From assembly GCA_963772935.1 (NCBI GenBank), contig CAVYZK010000007.1:310001-374000 (forward strand): a DNA stretch of 64,000 bases, in the 5' to 3' direction. Positions 34,535-44,839 of the stretch are shown one piece after another. This DNA is from JANNNF01 sp963772935 (lineage in GTDB: Bacteria > Pseudomonadota > Alphaproteobacteria > Rhodobacterales > Rhodobacteraceae). The translations under genes and the position numbers were made by a program. The notes under the pieces are model-generated. The model was not told where the DNA came from, did no database searches, and was given only the letters and a program-made list of their open reading frames with translations. How positions within the stretch are numbered: position 1 is the first letter of the stretch; every line of letters begins with the position of its first letter.

Positions 34535-36028
34535 GTCAGCGCCTCGATCCGGGGCCACAGCGGGGCCATGGCGGCGGCAATGTCGCGGAACAGGTCATAG
34601 CGCGTTTGCATCGCGGCGCTGTTGGTGGGGATGTACCGGGTTTCCAGCGCCGCAAGATCGCGGGGATCGGCAAAGGGCGAGGCATAAATGCCCACTCCCG
34701 CCCCGGCACATAACGCAGCGCCCCACGCTGCGGCCTCGTCTGTATCCGTCACGGTAACGGGCATCCCCAGCACATCGGCGAACAGTTGCGCGAAGGTCGG
34801 GTTGCGCGAAATACCCCCCGTCAACCGCGCTTCGCGAACGGCAAAGCCATCCCGCAGGGCATCGACATGGACGCGGTGGTTGAAGGCAATGCCCTCCAGC
34901 ACGGCGCGCAGCAGATCGCCCCGGTCATGCCAACCGCGCAGGCCGGTAAAGCTGGCGCTGGCCTGCGGGCCATGGGGCGAGCCGAACAGATAGGGGTGGA
35001 ACATCGCGGTGGAGGGGCGGTTCAGCGCGGCCTCAATCTCGGGGGCCAGCAGGGTGTGGATGGACCCGCCCGTGGTCTGGGCGCGTTCCACCGCGCAAAG
35101 CGTATCCAGAAACCAGTCGTAATTCGCGGCAGAGGCGGGGGAAATTGCCATGTTGTGCCATTGCCCCGGCCGCACCGCATTGCGGCAAAACCAGCGGGGG
35201 TCGGCCTGCGGGTGATCTGACACCACCTCGTTGATCGAATAGGTGCCCGCCACAATCGCCACGGTGCCCGGCACATGGCCGCCGATGCCAAGCGAGGATG
35301 CCGTCACATCATGCAGGCCCGCCACCACCGGGGTGCCCGGGGCCAGCCCGGTCAGCGCGGCAGCCTGCGGGGTCACATGCCCCACAATCGCCGAAGGGTC
35401 CGACACGGGGGGCAGCGCATGGCCAAGGTCCAGACCCGAACAGCGCCAGCGCGGCGGGGTCGTAGCTTTGGGTGGTGACGTTGGTAAACGACGTGCTGGC
35501 CTCGGTCCGATCCGTGCCCACAACGCCGGTCAGGCAAAACCGCAGCCAATCCTTGCAGGCGAGGATATGGGCGATGCGTCTGTACCGATCTGGTTCATGG
35601 CGTTTCACCCATGCCAGCAAGGCGGATGGGGCCGACGCATGCGGCATCTGCCCGGTCAAATCCAACGCCGCCTGCGCCGTGCCATCCTGCGTCCAGCCAT
35701 CCACCACCCCCCCGGCGCGACTGTCCAGCGACAGGATGCCGGGCCCAAGCGGTTGGCAATCCACATCCAGCAGATACAGCCCGTCGCCATGGGCGGTGGC
35801 GGCGACGGCCAGAATGTCACTCGCAGGCCGGCCCGACAAAACCACCGCCTCGGCCACAGCCGCCGCCGTGGCAGCCCATAACCCGGCCATGTCGCGCTCC
35901 ACATGGTGCGGGTGCGGCATCAGTTGCGGCACGCGCCTTCGGGCGACAGCCAGTACCGCGCCGGACACGTCGAAAATCACCGCCTTGGTGACGGTCAATC
36001 CGTTGTCGATGCCCAGAAGGCTGGGCAT
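34531..36028 (-). CDS. FGGY family carbohydrate (polyol) kinase, frameshifted
   Basis: A kinase of 498 residues after correction. The N-terminal LLGIDNGLTVTKAVIFD is the phosphate-1 motif; AVAATAHGDGLYLLD and CKDWLRFCLTG mark the FGGY fold, and LTGGISRNPTFAQLFADVLG and AAWGAALCAGAG the C-terminal domain. One extra base at about 35434-35437 splits the frame (YDPAALALFG then LDLGHALPPV); removing it gives 499 codons. It is closest in pattern to EryA/L-xylulose-kinase-like members. It follows the DeoR regulator gene directly and overlaps the GlpD-like gene. Substrate is not determined by sequence. Confidence 0.82.
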
Positions 36029-36871
36029 TTACCCGTTGCCCGGCAAAACAGGGGCGACCACCACGTTGATGCCCCGCTGGCGCATCCTGTCCACCTGCGC
36101 CGGAGGCGTTGCGTCATCGACGATCACCACATCGAAATCCTCCAGCGGGCACAGGGCGTGCAGGGCGCGGCGGTCGAACTTGGTGTGATCGGCCAGCAAT
36201 ATCCGCATCGCTGCACTGTCAAACATCGCGCGCTTGGTTTCCACCATGTCGGGCGATTGGTGAAACACCATGCCATCGGTGATCGCCGACATCGACATGA
36301 ACACCCGGTCGGCCCGCAACCGCTTGATTTCCGAGGTGGTCACATGCCCCATGAACGCGTTGCACCAGTTGTAGAACTGCCCGCCCAACCCCAGCAGGGT
36401 CAGATCGCGCACATCGTTCAGCGCGTTCATCAGGGTCAGGGAATTGGTGATCGCGGTCAGTGGCACACGGGCGGGCAGATGGGTGGTCATCTGAAATACG
36501 GTAGTGGAATCGTCAAAGAAGATCGCTTGCCCCGGTTCGACAAACTGCATCGCCGCTGCGGCAATCGCCATCTTTTCGGCGGATTGGCGGGTGGCGCGAT
36601 AGACGTCGCTCGATTCAATCAGACTGGTCGGGGCGGCAGATACCACGCCACGGGTTTTGCGCAACAACCCGCGCGCAATCAATTCGTCCAGATCGCGGTG
36701 CGCTGTCATCAGGCTGATGCCGAAACGGTCAGTCAGATCCTCGATCCGCATGACGCCTTCGGCCATCACGGCCTCGGCCATCAACTGCCTGCGCACCAGT
36801 TGGCGGGCGGCGCGGCTGTCGCCGGGCATCTTTTCCGACACCAGCATTTGCAGACTGCTTTCAACCGTCAC
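36029..36871 (-). CDS. DeoR family transcriptional regulator
   Basis: A 280-residue repressor. The N-terminal winged helix (about 20-75) contains RRQLMAEAVMAEGVMRIEDL, DRFGISLMTAHRDLDEL and RGLLRKTRGVV. The C-terminal DeoRC sugar-phosphate sensor domain has IFFDDSTTVFQMTTHL, TNSLTLMNAL and LLADHTKFDRRAL. A GTG at 36871 is chosen because an AGGGACGG lies upstream; an ATG at 36907 without a ribosome binding site is the alternative. It is followed immediately by the kinase and dehydrogenase genes and preceded by a terminator. It probably senses a polyol phosphate and controls the minus-strand arm. Confidence 0.85.
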   Translation of the reverse strand: MTVESSLQMLVSEKMPGDSRAARQLVRRQLMAEAVMAEGVMRIEDLTDRFGISLMTAHRDLDELIARGLLRKTRGVVSAAPTSLIESSDVYRATRQSAEKMAIAAAAMQFVEPGQAIFFDDSTTVFQMTTHLPARVPLTAITNSLTLMNALNDVRDLTLLGLGGQFYNWCNAFMGHVTTSEIKRLRADRVFMSMSAITDGMVFHQSPDMVETKRAMFDSAAMRILLADHTKFDRRALHALCPLEDFDVVIVDDATPPAQVDRMRQRGINVVVAPVLPGNG

Positions 36872-36937
36872 GAGGCATCCGTCCCTGTAAATCCTTTGAA
36901 CGCACATATCGTCTTTTCGGCGAAAGGCAAAATTTGT

Positions 36938-36962
36938 GGGGGGCGCCAATGTGGCACCCCCC
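36938..36962 (-). terminator. Terminator after the polyol-binding protein gene
   Basis: GGGGGGCGCC (36938-36947) and GGCACCCCCC (36953-36962) form a 10-bp stem on the minus-strand RNA with one G-U pair and a 5-base loop. It lies eight bases after the binding-protein stop and is followed by ACAAATTTT. It would separate the transporter genes from deoR-kinase-dehydrogenase. Confidence 0.65.
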
Positions 36963-36969
36963 GGAAGCA

Positions 36970-37917
36970 TTATTCCGACAAGGTGAACGGTGCGGTGTAT
37001 TTGTCCACGTTGTCTTTGGTGATCAGCAGGCAGTCAAACAACTGCTTTTCCGCATCGGCACCGGTGGCCCCGGTCTTGATGAACGAGTCCGCCTGTTCAA
37101 CAGCCGCTTTGGAGAACACGGCGACAGGCTGCAACACGGTGTACTGCATCTCGCCTGCCTTGATCGCCGCAACCGCATCCGGCGAGCCGTCAAAGCCGCC
37201 GACCTTGACGCCTTCCAGCTTGCCCGCCTCTTTCAACGCGGCAATCGCGCCCAAGGCCATTTCGTCGTTGCCGGAAATCACACCGATGATGTCGGGGTTG
37301 GCTTGCAGCATCGACTGCATCTTGTCATGGCCCTTGGTGCGGTCCCAATCGGCCACTTCCTTGGCGGCTTTCACCAGATCGGGGTACTGGGTCAGCACGG
37401 TTTCATAGCCATTCGACCGGGTGGCGGCGTTGTTGTCTGCCGGGTTGCCGAACAATTCGGCATAGCTGCCGGTTTCGCCCACGGACGCCACCCACTGCTC
37501 TGCACCCAAAGCTGCCCCTTGGGCGTTGTTCGACACAAGCTGTGCCTTGGCCAGACCTTCCTTGTTGATTTCGGCGTTCACCAGAAACACCGGGATGCCC
37601 GCATCGACAGCCTTTTGGACAGCACCGACGGACCCGTCCGCATTGGCGGGGTCAAGGATGATGGCGACCGATTTGTTGGTGATGGCGGTATCGATCATCG
37701 TCGATTCCGCGTTGGTGTCACCCTTGTGCGCGTTGACCGACGCGGTGTAGCCCAGCCCTTCGGCAGTGGCCTTGGCGACTTCGCCTTCGGTGAACCAATA
37801 GGGGTTCGCGGGGTCGTTCACGATGATGGTGATCAGGCCTTCGGCCCAGGCCGCGCTGACCATCAGCGGGGCAATGGCAACAGCGGCAAGCAGCATACGC
37901 TTTGCTTTGGTGATCAT
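36970..37917 (-). CDS. Ribose/polyol-type ABC transporter substrate-binding protein
   Basis: A 315-residue periplasmic binding protein of the RbsB/peripla_BP_4 family. The start at 37917 has an AGGGAGAGAG ribosome binding site and gives a normal signal peptide (MITKAKRMLLAAVAIAPLMVSAAWA). Motifs: IIVNDPANPYWFTEGE, AIILDPANADGSVGAV, VISGNDEMALGAIAALKEAG and VKVGGFDGSPDAV. It belongs to a full RbsABC-type set with a DUF2291 protein, the composition of the rhizobial erythritol/polyol transporters (EryEFG, MptABCDE). Erythritol is the most likely ligand given the ery operon across the divergent promoter, but this is inference. Confidence 0.88.
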   Translation of the reverse strand: MITKAKRMLLAAVAIAPLMVSAAWAEGLITIIVNDPANPYWFTEGEVAKATAEGLGYTASVNAHKGDTNAESTMIDTAITNKSVAIILDPANADGSVGAVQKAVDAGIPVFLVNAEINKEGLAKAQLVSNNAQGAALGAEQWVASVGETGSYAELFGNPADNNAATRSNGYETVLTQYPDLVKAAKEVADWDRTKGHDKMQSMLQANPDIIGVISGNDEMALGAIAALKEAGKLEGVKVGGFDGSPDAVAAIKAGEMQYTVLQPVAVFSKAAVEQADSFIKTGATGADAEKQLFDCLLITKDNVDKYTAPFTLSE

Positions 37918-38008
37918 TGGTCTCTCTCCCTTTAGGTTGGTTGTAGGCTTTTTGCCGGGATCCGGCGTTTCTTTCCGGCAGCGTGCTGCGGAGAAGGTCT
38001 TGAATGGG

Positions 38009-39027
38009 TTATCCTTTGCGGGCACCGCCGCCTGACTGGATGGAGTTCATCAGCACGGCCAGCACGATCACGGCCCCGGTAAACACGGTCTGCCAGTAAG
38101 ACGACACGCCGATGATCACCAAGCCGTCCGACAGAAAGCCGATGACAAACGCCCCCAGCATGGTGCCGCGCACCGTGCCGCGCCCGCCGGTCAGCGCCGC
38201 CCCGCCGATCACCACGGCGGCAATCGCGGTCAGCTCATACGTCGTGCCGGCGGTCGGGCCGGCCGAGGTAAGCTGCGATGACAGCACCAGCCCCGCAATC
38301 GCGGCCAAAGCCCCCGACAGCATGTAAACCGTGATCTGCACCCGGTTGACCGGCACGCCCGACAGATCCGCCGCCCGCGCATTGCCGCCCGACGCGTAGA
38401 GCCAGCGCCCAAAGGCCGACCGGTTCAGCATCAGCCCGAACCCAAGCGCCAGCACGGCCAGCACGATCACCGAAATCGGCACCCCGAACAGGCGGTTGAA
38501 GCCCAGCCAGTTGAAGCCGGTGTTGCCCAGTTCGGCCCGCCCCGACAGGTTGTTGTAGGTCAACCCGTTGGTCATCAGCAGCGCCACACCGCGCGCCACA
38601 TACAACACGCCAAGCGTGGCCACGAAGGCGGGCACCTTGAACCACGCGACCAGCACGCCGTTCACCGCGCCCACCAGCTGCCCCAAAGGCGCAGGTCAGC
38701 ACCACCACGCCCCAGACCGGCGGATACAGGATCACCCCAAGGGCGGTCAGTTCCACCCCCTGCATCATGTAACCCGCCATCACGCCTGACAGCGCAAGGA
38801 TGGACCCCACCGACAGATCAATCCCGCCGCTGAGGATCACCAGCAGCATCCCGATGGCAAGGATGCCGTAAATCGCCACATGGCTGGACATGATCAGAAA
38901 GTTGCCGATGGTGAAATAGTTCGGCGACAGCAAGCGAGAACACGATGATGATGGCGATCAGCGCAAAGAACGCCCGGCCTTCCAGGATCAGCCGCCACAG
39001 GTTGAAAGCGGGCTTGGTGGGGGTCAT
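38009..39027 (-). CDS. Ribose/polyol-type ABC transporter permease (RbsC family), frameshifted
   Basis: A permease of 338 residues after correction, with about 9-10 membrane helices. Motifs: VILSGGIDLSVGSILALSGV, WFKVPAFVATLGVLYVARGVA and GGAALTGGRGTVRGTMLGA, all standard for RbsC. Two insertions break it: an extra T (minus strand) at 38932-38933, CTTGCTG for CTGCTG (IIVFSL then LSPNYFTIG), and at 38685-38687, CTTTGG for CTTGG (VLTCA then LGQLVGAVNG). Removing both gives exactly 339 codons. It lies between the ATPase and binding-protein genes. Confidence 0.82.
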
Positions 39028-39048
39028 GGGTTTAGCCTCGCTTTGCAT

Positions 39049-40578
39049 TTAATGGTGCACCATGGCTTCGCCGGACGCGGCCATGATCTTTTCCTTGGCC
39101 ACGTCAGACGGGAATTCGGCCGAGATCTTGCCCCGGTGCATGACGATGATCCGGTGGGCAATTGACAGGCACTCGCCCACCTCGGACGTGGAATAGACCA
39201 CGGCCAGACCCGCTTTCGCGCCTTCGGCCAGCAGGCGGAACACCTCGGCCTTGGCACCGATGTCGATGCCCCGGCTGGGTTCATCCAGCAGAATGACGCG
39301 CGGGTTGGTGGCCAGCATCTTGCCGATCACCACCTTTTGCTGGTTGCCGCCCGACAGCGACCCGATCGCCGCCGCCCCGCCGCTGGTTTTCACCGTCACC
39401 CGGCGAATGGTGTCATCGACCAAGGTGGTTTCCGCCTTGCGTGACGTGAACAGCCCCCGCGTAAACGCCCCGATGGACGCCAGCGACAGGTTCTGCCCCA
39501 CGGTCATCGTCTGCACCAACCCGTCGCGTTGGCGGTCCTCTGGCACCAAGGCCAGCCCCCGCCCGATGCGCTGCGCGATGGTCAGGCCGGACACATCCGC
39601 GCCTTCCAGCATCACCCGGCCTTGGCTTGTGCGCAGACGCCCGGCGACAGCCTCCAACAACTCTGTCCGCCCGGCCCCCATCAGGCCATAGATACAGACA
39701 ATCTCACCCGCCTTGACCGCCAGCGACAGGCTGTCCACCAGCATGTAATCCGATCCGGCGGGGTCAGGCACCGACAGGTTTTCAATCGACAGCGCGACGT
39801 CGCCCATCGCATGGCCCGCAGGGGGCGAGCCAAGGTCGAAATTGTCGCCCACCATGTTGCGCACGATCCATTCAAGGTCGATCTCGGCCCGCGGCGCATA
39901 GGCGGTCATCGCACCATCGCGCAGCACCACCGCGTGATTGGTGATTTGCAACGCTTCCTCAAGGTGATGGGATATGTAAACGATGCTGACCCCTTTGGCG
40001 GTCAGATCGCGGATCACCTTGAACAGCACCTCTACCTCTGTCGCGGACAGCGCAGATGTGGGTTCATCCATGATCAGGATGCGGCTATCGACTGACAAAG
40101 CCCGCGCAATTTCAACGATTTGCTGCTGCCCCAGACGCAGGTTTTCCACCAGCGTGGCGGGGTCAATGTCTTCTTCCAGCCCCACCATCAAGGCGCGGGC
40201 CTGACGGTCCTCCTCGGCGTAATCAACGCCGAAGGGGGTCATGATTTCGCGGCCCATGAAGATGTTGTCGCGCACCGACAGGTTCGGCGCGAGGCTGAGT
40301 TCCTGATGGATGATCGAAATACCCCGGTTGCGCGCATCGGTCGATGACGCGAATTCGACGGGCGCACCGTCCAGCACGATCTGGCCCGATGTGGGCTGAA
40401 CAACGCCCGACAGAATCTTCATCAGCGTGGATTTTCCCGCGCCATTTTCGCCGAACAGCGTGGTCACTTGCCCCGCGTGAATGTCAAAATTCACACCCTT
40501 CAGCGCATGAACATTGCCATAGGATTTCGCCACATTGCGCGCGGCCAGCACCACATCGCCTGTGCGGAGGCTGCTCAT
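39049..40578 (-). CDS. Ribose/polyol-type ABC transporter ATPase (RbsA family)
   Basis: A 509-residue double ABC ATPase. The first domain has Walker A GENGAGKST, Q-loop IHQELSLAPNLSV and Walker B LIMDEPTSALSATE. The second begins near residue 260 and has a degenerate phosphate loop (GLMGAGRTELLEAV), signature LSGGNQQKVVIGKML and VILLDEPSRGIDIGAK, all as in RbsA/XylG. It is intact. Its ATG overlaps the stop of the DUF2291 gene, and it is followed 21 bases later by the permease gene. Confidence 0.92.
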   Translation of the reverse strand: MSSLRTGDVVLAARNVAKSYGNVHALKGVNFDIHAGQVTTLFGENGAGKSTLMKILSGVVQPTSGQIVLDGAPVEFASSTDARNRGISIIHQELSLAPNLSVRDNIFMGREIMTPFGVDYAEEDRQARALMVGLEEDIDPATLVENLRLGQQQIVEIARALSVDSRILIMDEPTSALSATEVEVLFKVIRDLTAKGVSIVYISHHLEEALQITNHAVVLRDGAMTAYAPRAEIDLEWIVRNMVGDNFDLGSPPAGHAMGDVALSIENLSVPDPAGSDYMLVDSLSLAVKAGEIVCIYGLMGAGRTELLEAVAGRLRTSQGRVMLEGADVSGLTIAQRIGRGLALVPEDRQRDGLVQTMTVGQNLSLASIGAFTRGLFTSRKAETTLVDDTIRRVTVKTSGGAAAIGSLSGGNQQKVVIGKMLATNPRVILLDEPSRGIDIGAKAEVFRLLAEGAKAGLAVVYSTSEVGECLSIAHRIIVMHRGKISAEFPSDVAKEKIMAASGEAMVHH

Positions 40579-41207
40579 TTCACCACGATCCCGACCGGAG
40601 TGATCAGCCAGCTTTTCGGGTTGATCAGGCGGAACGCGCCAGTGACCTCGATGGTCTTGCCGGGCAGGGCGGCGGTATCAATCGGGGCAAGGACGGCCTT
40701 TTTCAGTTCATTGTTCAGGGCGGACCCGGCGTTCTGATATTCGATCTGGTTGGTAAACTGACCAAACTCCACCGTGCCCGTCGCGTCACGCAATTCGGTG
40801 CCGTTGATAGCGGGGCCGGTTTGCACACGGATTTTCATATCCGGCAGGTCGGCGACGGCAAGCGTGTAGACCCCGGATTTTCCTTCCCCCACCACGCCGG
40901 TCAGCCGCACGGAAAACACCGGGCCAGTGCCGCCTGCGACGCCGTATTTTTCCGTTGCGGCCTTTTTGTCGGCGGCAATGGCGTCGAACAGGGTTTTGGC
41001 ATCCACCGCGCGTTCGGCAATCGCGGTCTGAATGGCGGGAAACTCGGCAGCGCCATAGGCCTCGGGCGAGAACACCTGCTTTCGCACATCAAGGTCTGAC
41101 CCAAGCGTCACCACCGTGGTATCCAGCGCGATCGCGGCCAGAACGACAATGGCCACCCCTGACAGGATCAGCCCCGTGCGGCGCGTTTTGGTAACGGCGG
41201 TGCTCAT
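40575..41207 (-). CDS. DUF2291 family periplasmic/membrane protein of the polyol transporter
   Basis: A 210-residue protein with one N-terminal membrane segment (RTGLILSGVAIVVLAAIAL) and a periplasmic domain. It matches DUF2291, the MptD-like component found with RbsABC-type polyol transporters in rhizobia. Its exact role in transport is not known. It is the first gene of the transporter operon on the minus strand; the ATG at 41207 is preferred to upstream starts because the family begins there. Position next to the divergent promoter suggests joint control with eryA. Confidence 0.82.
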   Translation of the reverse strand: MSTAVTKTRRTGLILSGVAIVVLAAIALDTTVVTLGSDLDVRKQVFSPEAYGAAEFPAIQTAIAERAVDAKTLFDAIAADKKAATEKYGVAGGTGPVFSVRLTGVVGEGKSGVYTLAVADLPDMKIRVQTGPAINGTELRDATGTVEFGQFTNQIEYQNAGSALNNELKKAVLAPIDTAALPGKTIEVTGAFRLINPKSWLITPVGIVVK

Positions 41208-41758
41208 GCCGTGGCCTGTGTCGGCATGGGCAACTGCACGCAATGCAGGCGCTGATCATCCATAGCTGTCCCCCCGGTCTGTCTGCTGACACTGGACGCT
41301 CTCCTCAGCGTGGTTCCGGTGCCGTTATGTGTGATAGAGTTATGTTATCATCTGCGTCAAGAGTGTTATCTTTAAGCGATGCATTTTCTTGCATGTGATT
41401 GATACTGCCCGTGCTCGGCGAGTGGTTTTCAAATCCGGAAGTGGCAGCACCGATTCGCGGGAAGAGGGTCAGAGCTGATGGATTACATACTGACAAATAT
41501 GCATAAAAGTAGGAATTCAGCCCGAGCAGATACAGCGGCGTACCGGCGCGCAATTGGTTGCGGCCCTGTTGACAATTGCAATGCTATCTGAAATAAATTT
41601 CCATGTCTGCAAAATAATCCAAAATATATGTGATGTTTGTGGGATAAGCTGAGCGGAGGTCGCGAGTCGAATCTTTGGCGGTCCTGACGGGGCGGCGGCA
41701 GGTTGGGGTTTGGCGGCTCATGGGGGGATCATGATGTGTGGGACTGGGGCGCGCTGTG
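41208..41758. promoter_or_regulatory. Divergent control region between the polyol transporter and the ery operon
   Basis: A 551-base gap without a credible gene, poorer in GC than its surroundings. Candidate sites: TGATA-N9-TATCA (41332-41350); GTTATGT repeated at 41324 and 41339; TGTTATC repeated at 41343 and 41364, 21 bases apart, near two helical turns. A possible eryA promoter has TTGACA at 41569-41574 and AATAAA at about 41592. The repeated TGTTATC boxes could serve the DeoR or EryD regulators. No start codon or ribosome binding site supports the short frames in this gap. Confidence 0.5.
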
Positions 41759-43325
41759 ATGCACGGCGCTGATCTGCTGATCGGCATTGATGCCGGCACG
41801 TCGGTGATCAAGGCCGTGGCCTTTGATCTGGGCGGGCGTCAGGTGGAACTGGCCGCCGTGCCGAATCGCTACACGACCGGGGCCGACGGGTCAGCAACGC
41901 AGAATCTGATCTCCACCTGGGCCGACTGTGTGGCCGCGTTGCGCGCGCTTGGCGACAAGGTGACGAACCTTGCCGCCCGTACGGCGGCGGTGGCGGTGAC
42001 GGCGCAGGGCGACGGCACCTGGCTGGTTGGTGCGGGCAATGCCCCGGTGGGCGATGCGTGGCTGTGGCTGGATGCGCGGGCTGCGCCTACGGTGGCCCGG
42101 CTGGCACAAGGGCCAATGGACCGCGCAAGGTTTGAGGCCACGGGAACCGGACTGAACACTTGCCAGCAGGGCGCGCAACTGGCGCATATGCAGGCCACTG
42201 GGGTGCTCTCCGACCGGGTTGAGGTCGCTCTGCATTGCAAGGACTGGCTGTACCTGAACCTGACCGGCATCCGCGCCACCGACCCGTCCGAGGCCAGCTT
42301 TACCTTCGGCAATTTCCGCACCCGCGCCTATGATGACACGGTGATCGAAGCCTTGGGCCTGACCGCCCGCCGCCATCTGCTGCCGCCGATCCTTGAGGGC
42401 ACTGAAACCACGCACCCCCTGACCGCCGATGCCGCCGCCCAGACAGGCCTGCGGGCGGGAACGCCGGTCAGTTTGGGTTATGTTGATATGGTGATGACCG
42501 CCCTTGGGGCAGGGGTTCACACGGGGGCGGGCAATGCGGCCTGTTCCACCGTGGGGTCAACGGGGGTGCATATGCGGTCTGTCCCAGCATGGGACGTGCA
42601 TCTGAACGCGGAAAGCACGGGCTATGTGATCGCGTTGCCCATACCGGGGCAGGTAACGCAGGTACAGACCAATATGGCCGCCACGCTGAACATCGACTGG
42701 GTGTTGAAGGTCGCCGAAGATGTGCTGGCTGATTTCGGCCAGACCGTCACCCCGCGTGATCTGATGGGGCGGATTGAGGGGTGGCTGGCGCAAAGCACAC
42801 CCGGTGCGATCCTGTATCATCCCTACATCTCGGATGCAGGCGAACGTGGGCCGTTTGTCGATGCCACTGCCCGTGCCGGTTTTGCCGGGCTGTCGTTCGG
42901 CCACCGCTTCCCCGATCTGGTCCGCGCCGTGGTGGAAGGTCTGGGCATGGCGATGCGCGATTGTTATGCCGCCATGGGCGATATGCCCGGTGAATTGCGG
43001 CTGACTGGCGGGGCGGCACGGTCAAGTGGTCTGCGCGGCATATTGGCGGCATCCATCAACGCCCCGGTGCGGATATCCTCGCGGGAGGAGGCGGGGGCTG
43101 CGGGGGCGGCGATGATGGCCGCCGTGGCCATCGGGGCCTATCCGACGATGGACGCCTGCATTGCCGAATGGGTCACGCCGCATCTCGGGTACGCCCGAAT
43201 TGCCCGACCCCGCCTTGGTCGCCACATACGCCCGAATGTTCCCCACCTACACCGCCGCGCGCCACGCGTTGCGCCCCATCTGGCACGGCATGGCCGACGC
43301 CCGCACTTACAGGAGCCTTCCATGA
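41759..43325 (+). CDS. eryA: Erythritol kinase EryA, frameshifted near its 3' end
   Basis: An FGGY kinase of 521 residues after correction; phosphorylates erythritol to D-erythritol-1-phosphate with ATP. Motifs: LIGIDAGTSVIKAVAFDLGG, AVAVTAQGDGTWLVG, CKDWLYLNLTGIRATDPSEAS and LRLTGGAARSSGLRGILAA. An extra base in CTCGGGT at 43186-43190 pushes the frame into eryB, giving a false kinase-dehydrogenase fusion. In the corrected frame the protein continues TPELPDPALVATYARMF to a TGA at 43323-43325 that overlaps the eryB ATG, and the length is exactly 522 codons. It is the first gene of eryABCD-tpiA2-rpiB. Confidence 0.88.
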
Positions 43326-44830
43326 CGGACCCCCAGATGATCGACCTTTTCGTGATCGGCGGCGGCATCAATGGCGCAGGTATTGCACGCGATGCGGCGG
43401 GGCGGGGATTGTCGGTGGTGCTGTGCGAAAAGGATGATCTGGCACAGGGCACATCTTCGCGTTCCGGCAAGCTGGTGCATGGCGGCTTGCGGTATCTGGA
43501 GTATTACGAGTTCCGGCTGGTGCGTGAGGCGCTGATCGAACGCGAAGTGCTGATGAACGCCGCCCCGCATATCATCTGGCCGATGCGCTTTGTGCTGCCG
43601 CACAGCCCTACGGATCGCCCGGCGTGGCTGGTGCGGTTGGGGCTGTTTTTGTACGACCATCTGGGGGGCCGCAAGAAACTGCCGGGGTCGCGCACGCTAA
43701 ATCTGCGGCGTGACCCTGAAGGTGCGCCGATCATGGATCAATACTCGCGTGGGTTTGAGTATAGCGACTGTTGGGTTGATGATGCGCGGCTGGTGGTGCT
43801 GAACGCGCTGGATGCGGCGGAGCGGGGGGCGACGGTGCTGACGCAGACCGCCTGCACATCGGCGCGGCGCGAGGATGGCGCGTGGACGGTGCGGACCCGC
43901 AATGGCCGCACGGGGGAAGAACAGGTGTTCCGCGCCAAGGTGGTCGCCAATGCGGCGGGGCCTTGGGTCAGCGATGTGGTCACACGGGTGGCCGGGGCCA
44001 ACAGCAGCCGCAATGTGCGGCTGGTCAAGGGCAGCCACATCATCGTGCCGAAGTTCTGGGAAGGCCAGCAGGCCTATCTGGTGCAGAACCATGACAAGCG
44101 GGTGATCTTCATCAACCCCTATGAAGGCGACAAGGCGCTGATCGGCACCACCGACACGCCCTATGAAGGCCGGGCCGAGGATGTGACCCCGGATGAGGCC
44201 GAGATCGCCTATCTGATCGCCGCCGTGAACCGCTACTTCAAGGAAAAGCTGCGGAGGGAGGATGTGATCCACAGCTTTGCCGGGGTGCGCCCGCTGTTTG
44301 ACGATGGCAAGGGCAACCCGTCGGCGGTCACGCGCGACTATGTGTTTGATCTGGATGAAACCGGCGGGGTGCCGTTGCTGAACGTGTTCGGCGGCAAGAT
44401 CACCACCTTTCGGGAACTGGCGGAACGGGGGATGCACAAGCTGCGCGGGGCGTTTCCGCAGATGGGGCCGGACTGGACGCGCGACGCCACCCTGCCGGGG
44501 GGCGAGATTCCGGGGGCGGATTATGTGGTCTTTGCAGGCACCCTGCGGCGGGATTACCCGTGGATGCCGCGCGCCTTGGTCGGGCATTACGGGCGGCTGT
44601 ACGGTGCGCGGACTGCCGCGCTGGTGGCGGGGGCCACGTCGCTGGACGGCTTGGGCCAGCACTTTGGCGGGCAGTTGTATGAGGCCGAGGTGCGCTATCT
44701 GATGGCCCATGAATGGGCGCAGACGGCAGAGGATATTCTGGTGCGCCGCACCAAGCACGGGTTGCACCTGACTGCGGCTGAAAAGGCCGCGTTCACCGCG
44801 TGGATGACCCAACTGGCGCAGGCGGCATAG
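43322..44830 (+). CDS. eryB: D-erythritol 1-phosphate dehydrogenase EryB
   Basis: A 502-residue FAD enzyme of the GlpD family, oxidising D-erythritol-1-phosphate to D-erythrulose-1-phosphate, probably with quinone as acceptor. The FAD motif DLFVIGGGINGAGIARDAAG is followed by SGKLVHGGLRYLEYYEF, ALIGTTDTPYEGRAEDV, VIHSFAGVRPLFDDG and FGGKITTFRELAERG; the C-terminal domain is complete. The ATG at 43322 overlaps the corrected eryA stop. EryB identity, rather than plain GlpD, comes from its place in the ery operon. Confidence 0.9.
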   Translation: MTDPQMIDLFVIGGGINGAGIARDAAGRGLSVVLCEKDDLAQGTSSRSGKLVHGGLRYLEYYEFRLVREALIEREVLMNAAPHIIWPMRFVLPHSPTDRPAWLVRLGLFLYDHLGGRKKLPGSRTLNLRRDPEGAPIMDQYSRGFEYSDCWVDDARLVVLNALDAAERGATVLTQTACTSARREDGAWTVRTRNGRTGEEQVFRAKVVANAAGPWVSDVVTRVAGANSSRNVRLVKGSHIIVPKFWEGQQAYLVQNHDKRVIFINPYEGDKALIGTTDTPYEGRAEDVTPDEAEIAYLIAAVNRYFKEKLRREDVIHSFAGVRPLFDDGKGNPSAVTRDYVFDLDETGGVPLLNVFGGKITTFRELAERGMHKLRGAFPQMGPDWTRDATLPGGEIPGADYVVFAGTLRRDYPWMPRALVGHYGRLYGARTAALVAGATSLDGLGQHFGGQLYEAEVRYLMAHEWAQTAEDILVRRTKHGLHLTAAEKAAFTAWMTQLAQAA

Positions 44831-44839
44831 GGATCACAC

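Noticed and set aside
41305..41811. Short minus-strand frames in the divergent polyol promoter
   Set aside because: They lack ribosome binding sites and recognisable motifs, and overlap likely operator and promoter sequences or the eryA start.
41738..44830. A single 1030-residue kinase-dehydrogenase fusion (EryA-EryB)
   Set aside because: The EryA C-terminus continues in the next frame after an extra base near 43190 and ends in a TGA overlapping the eryB ATG. The linker in the fused frame is out-of-frame translation rich in R, H and P.
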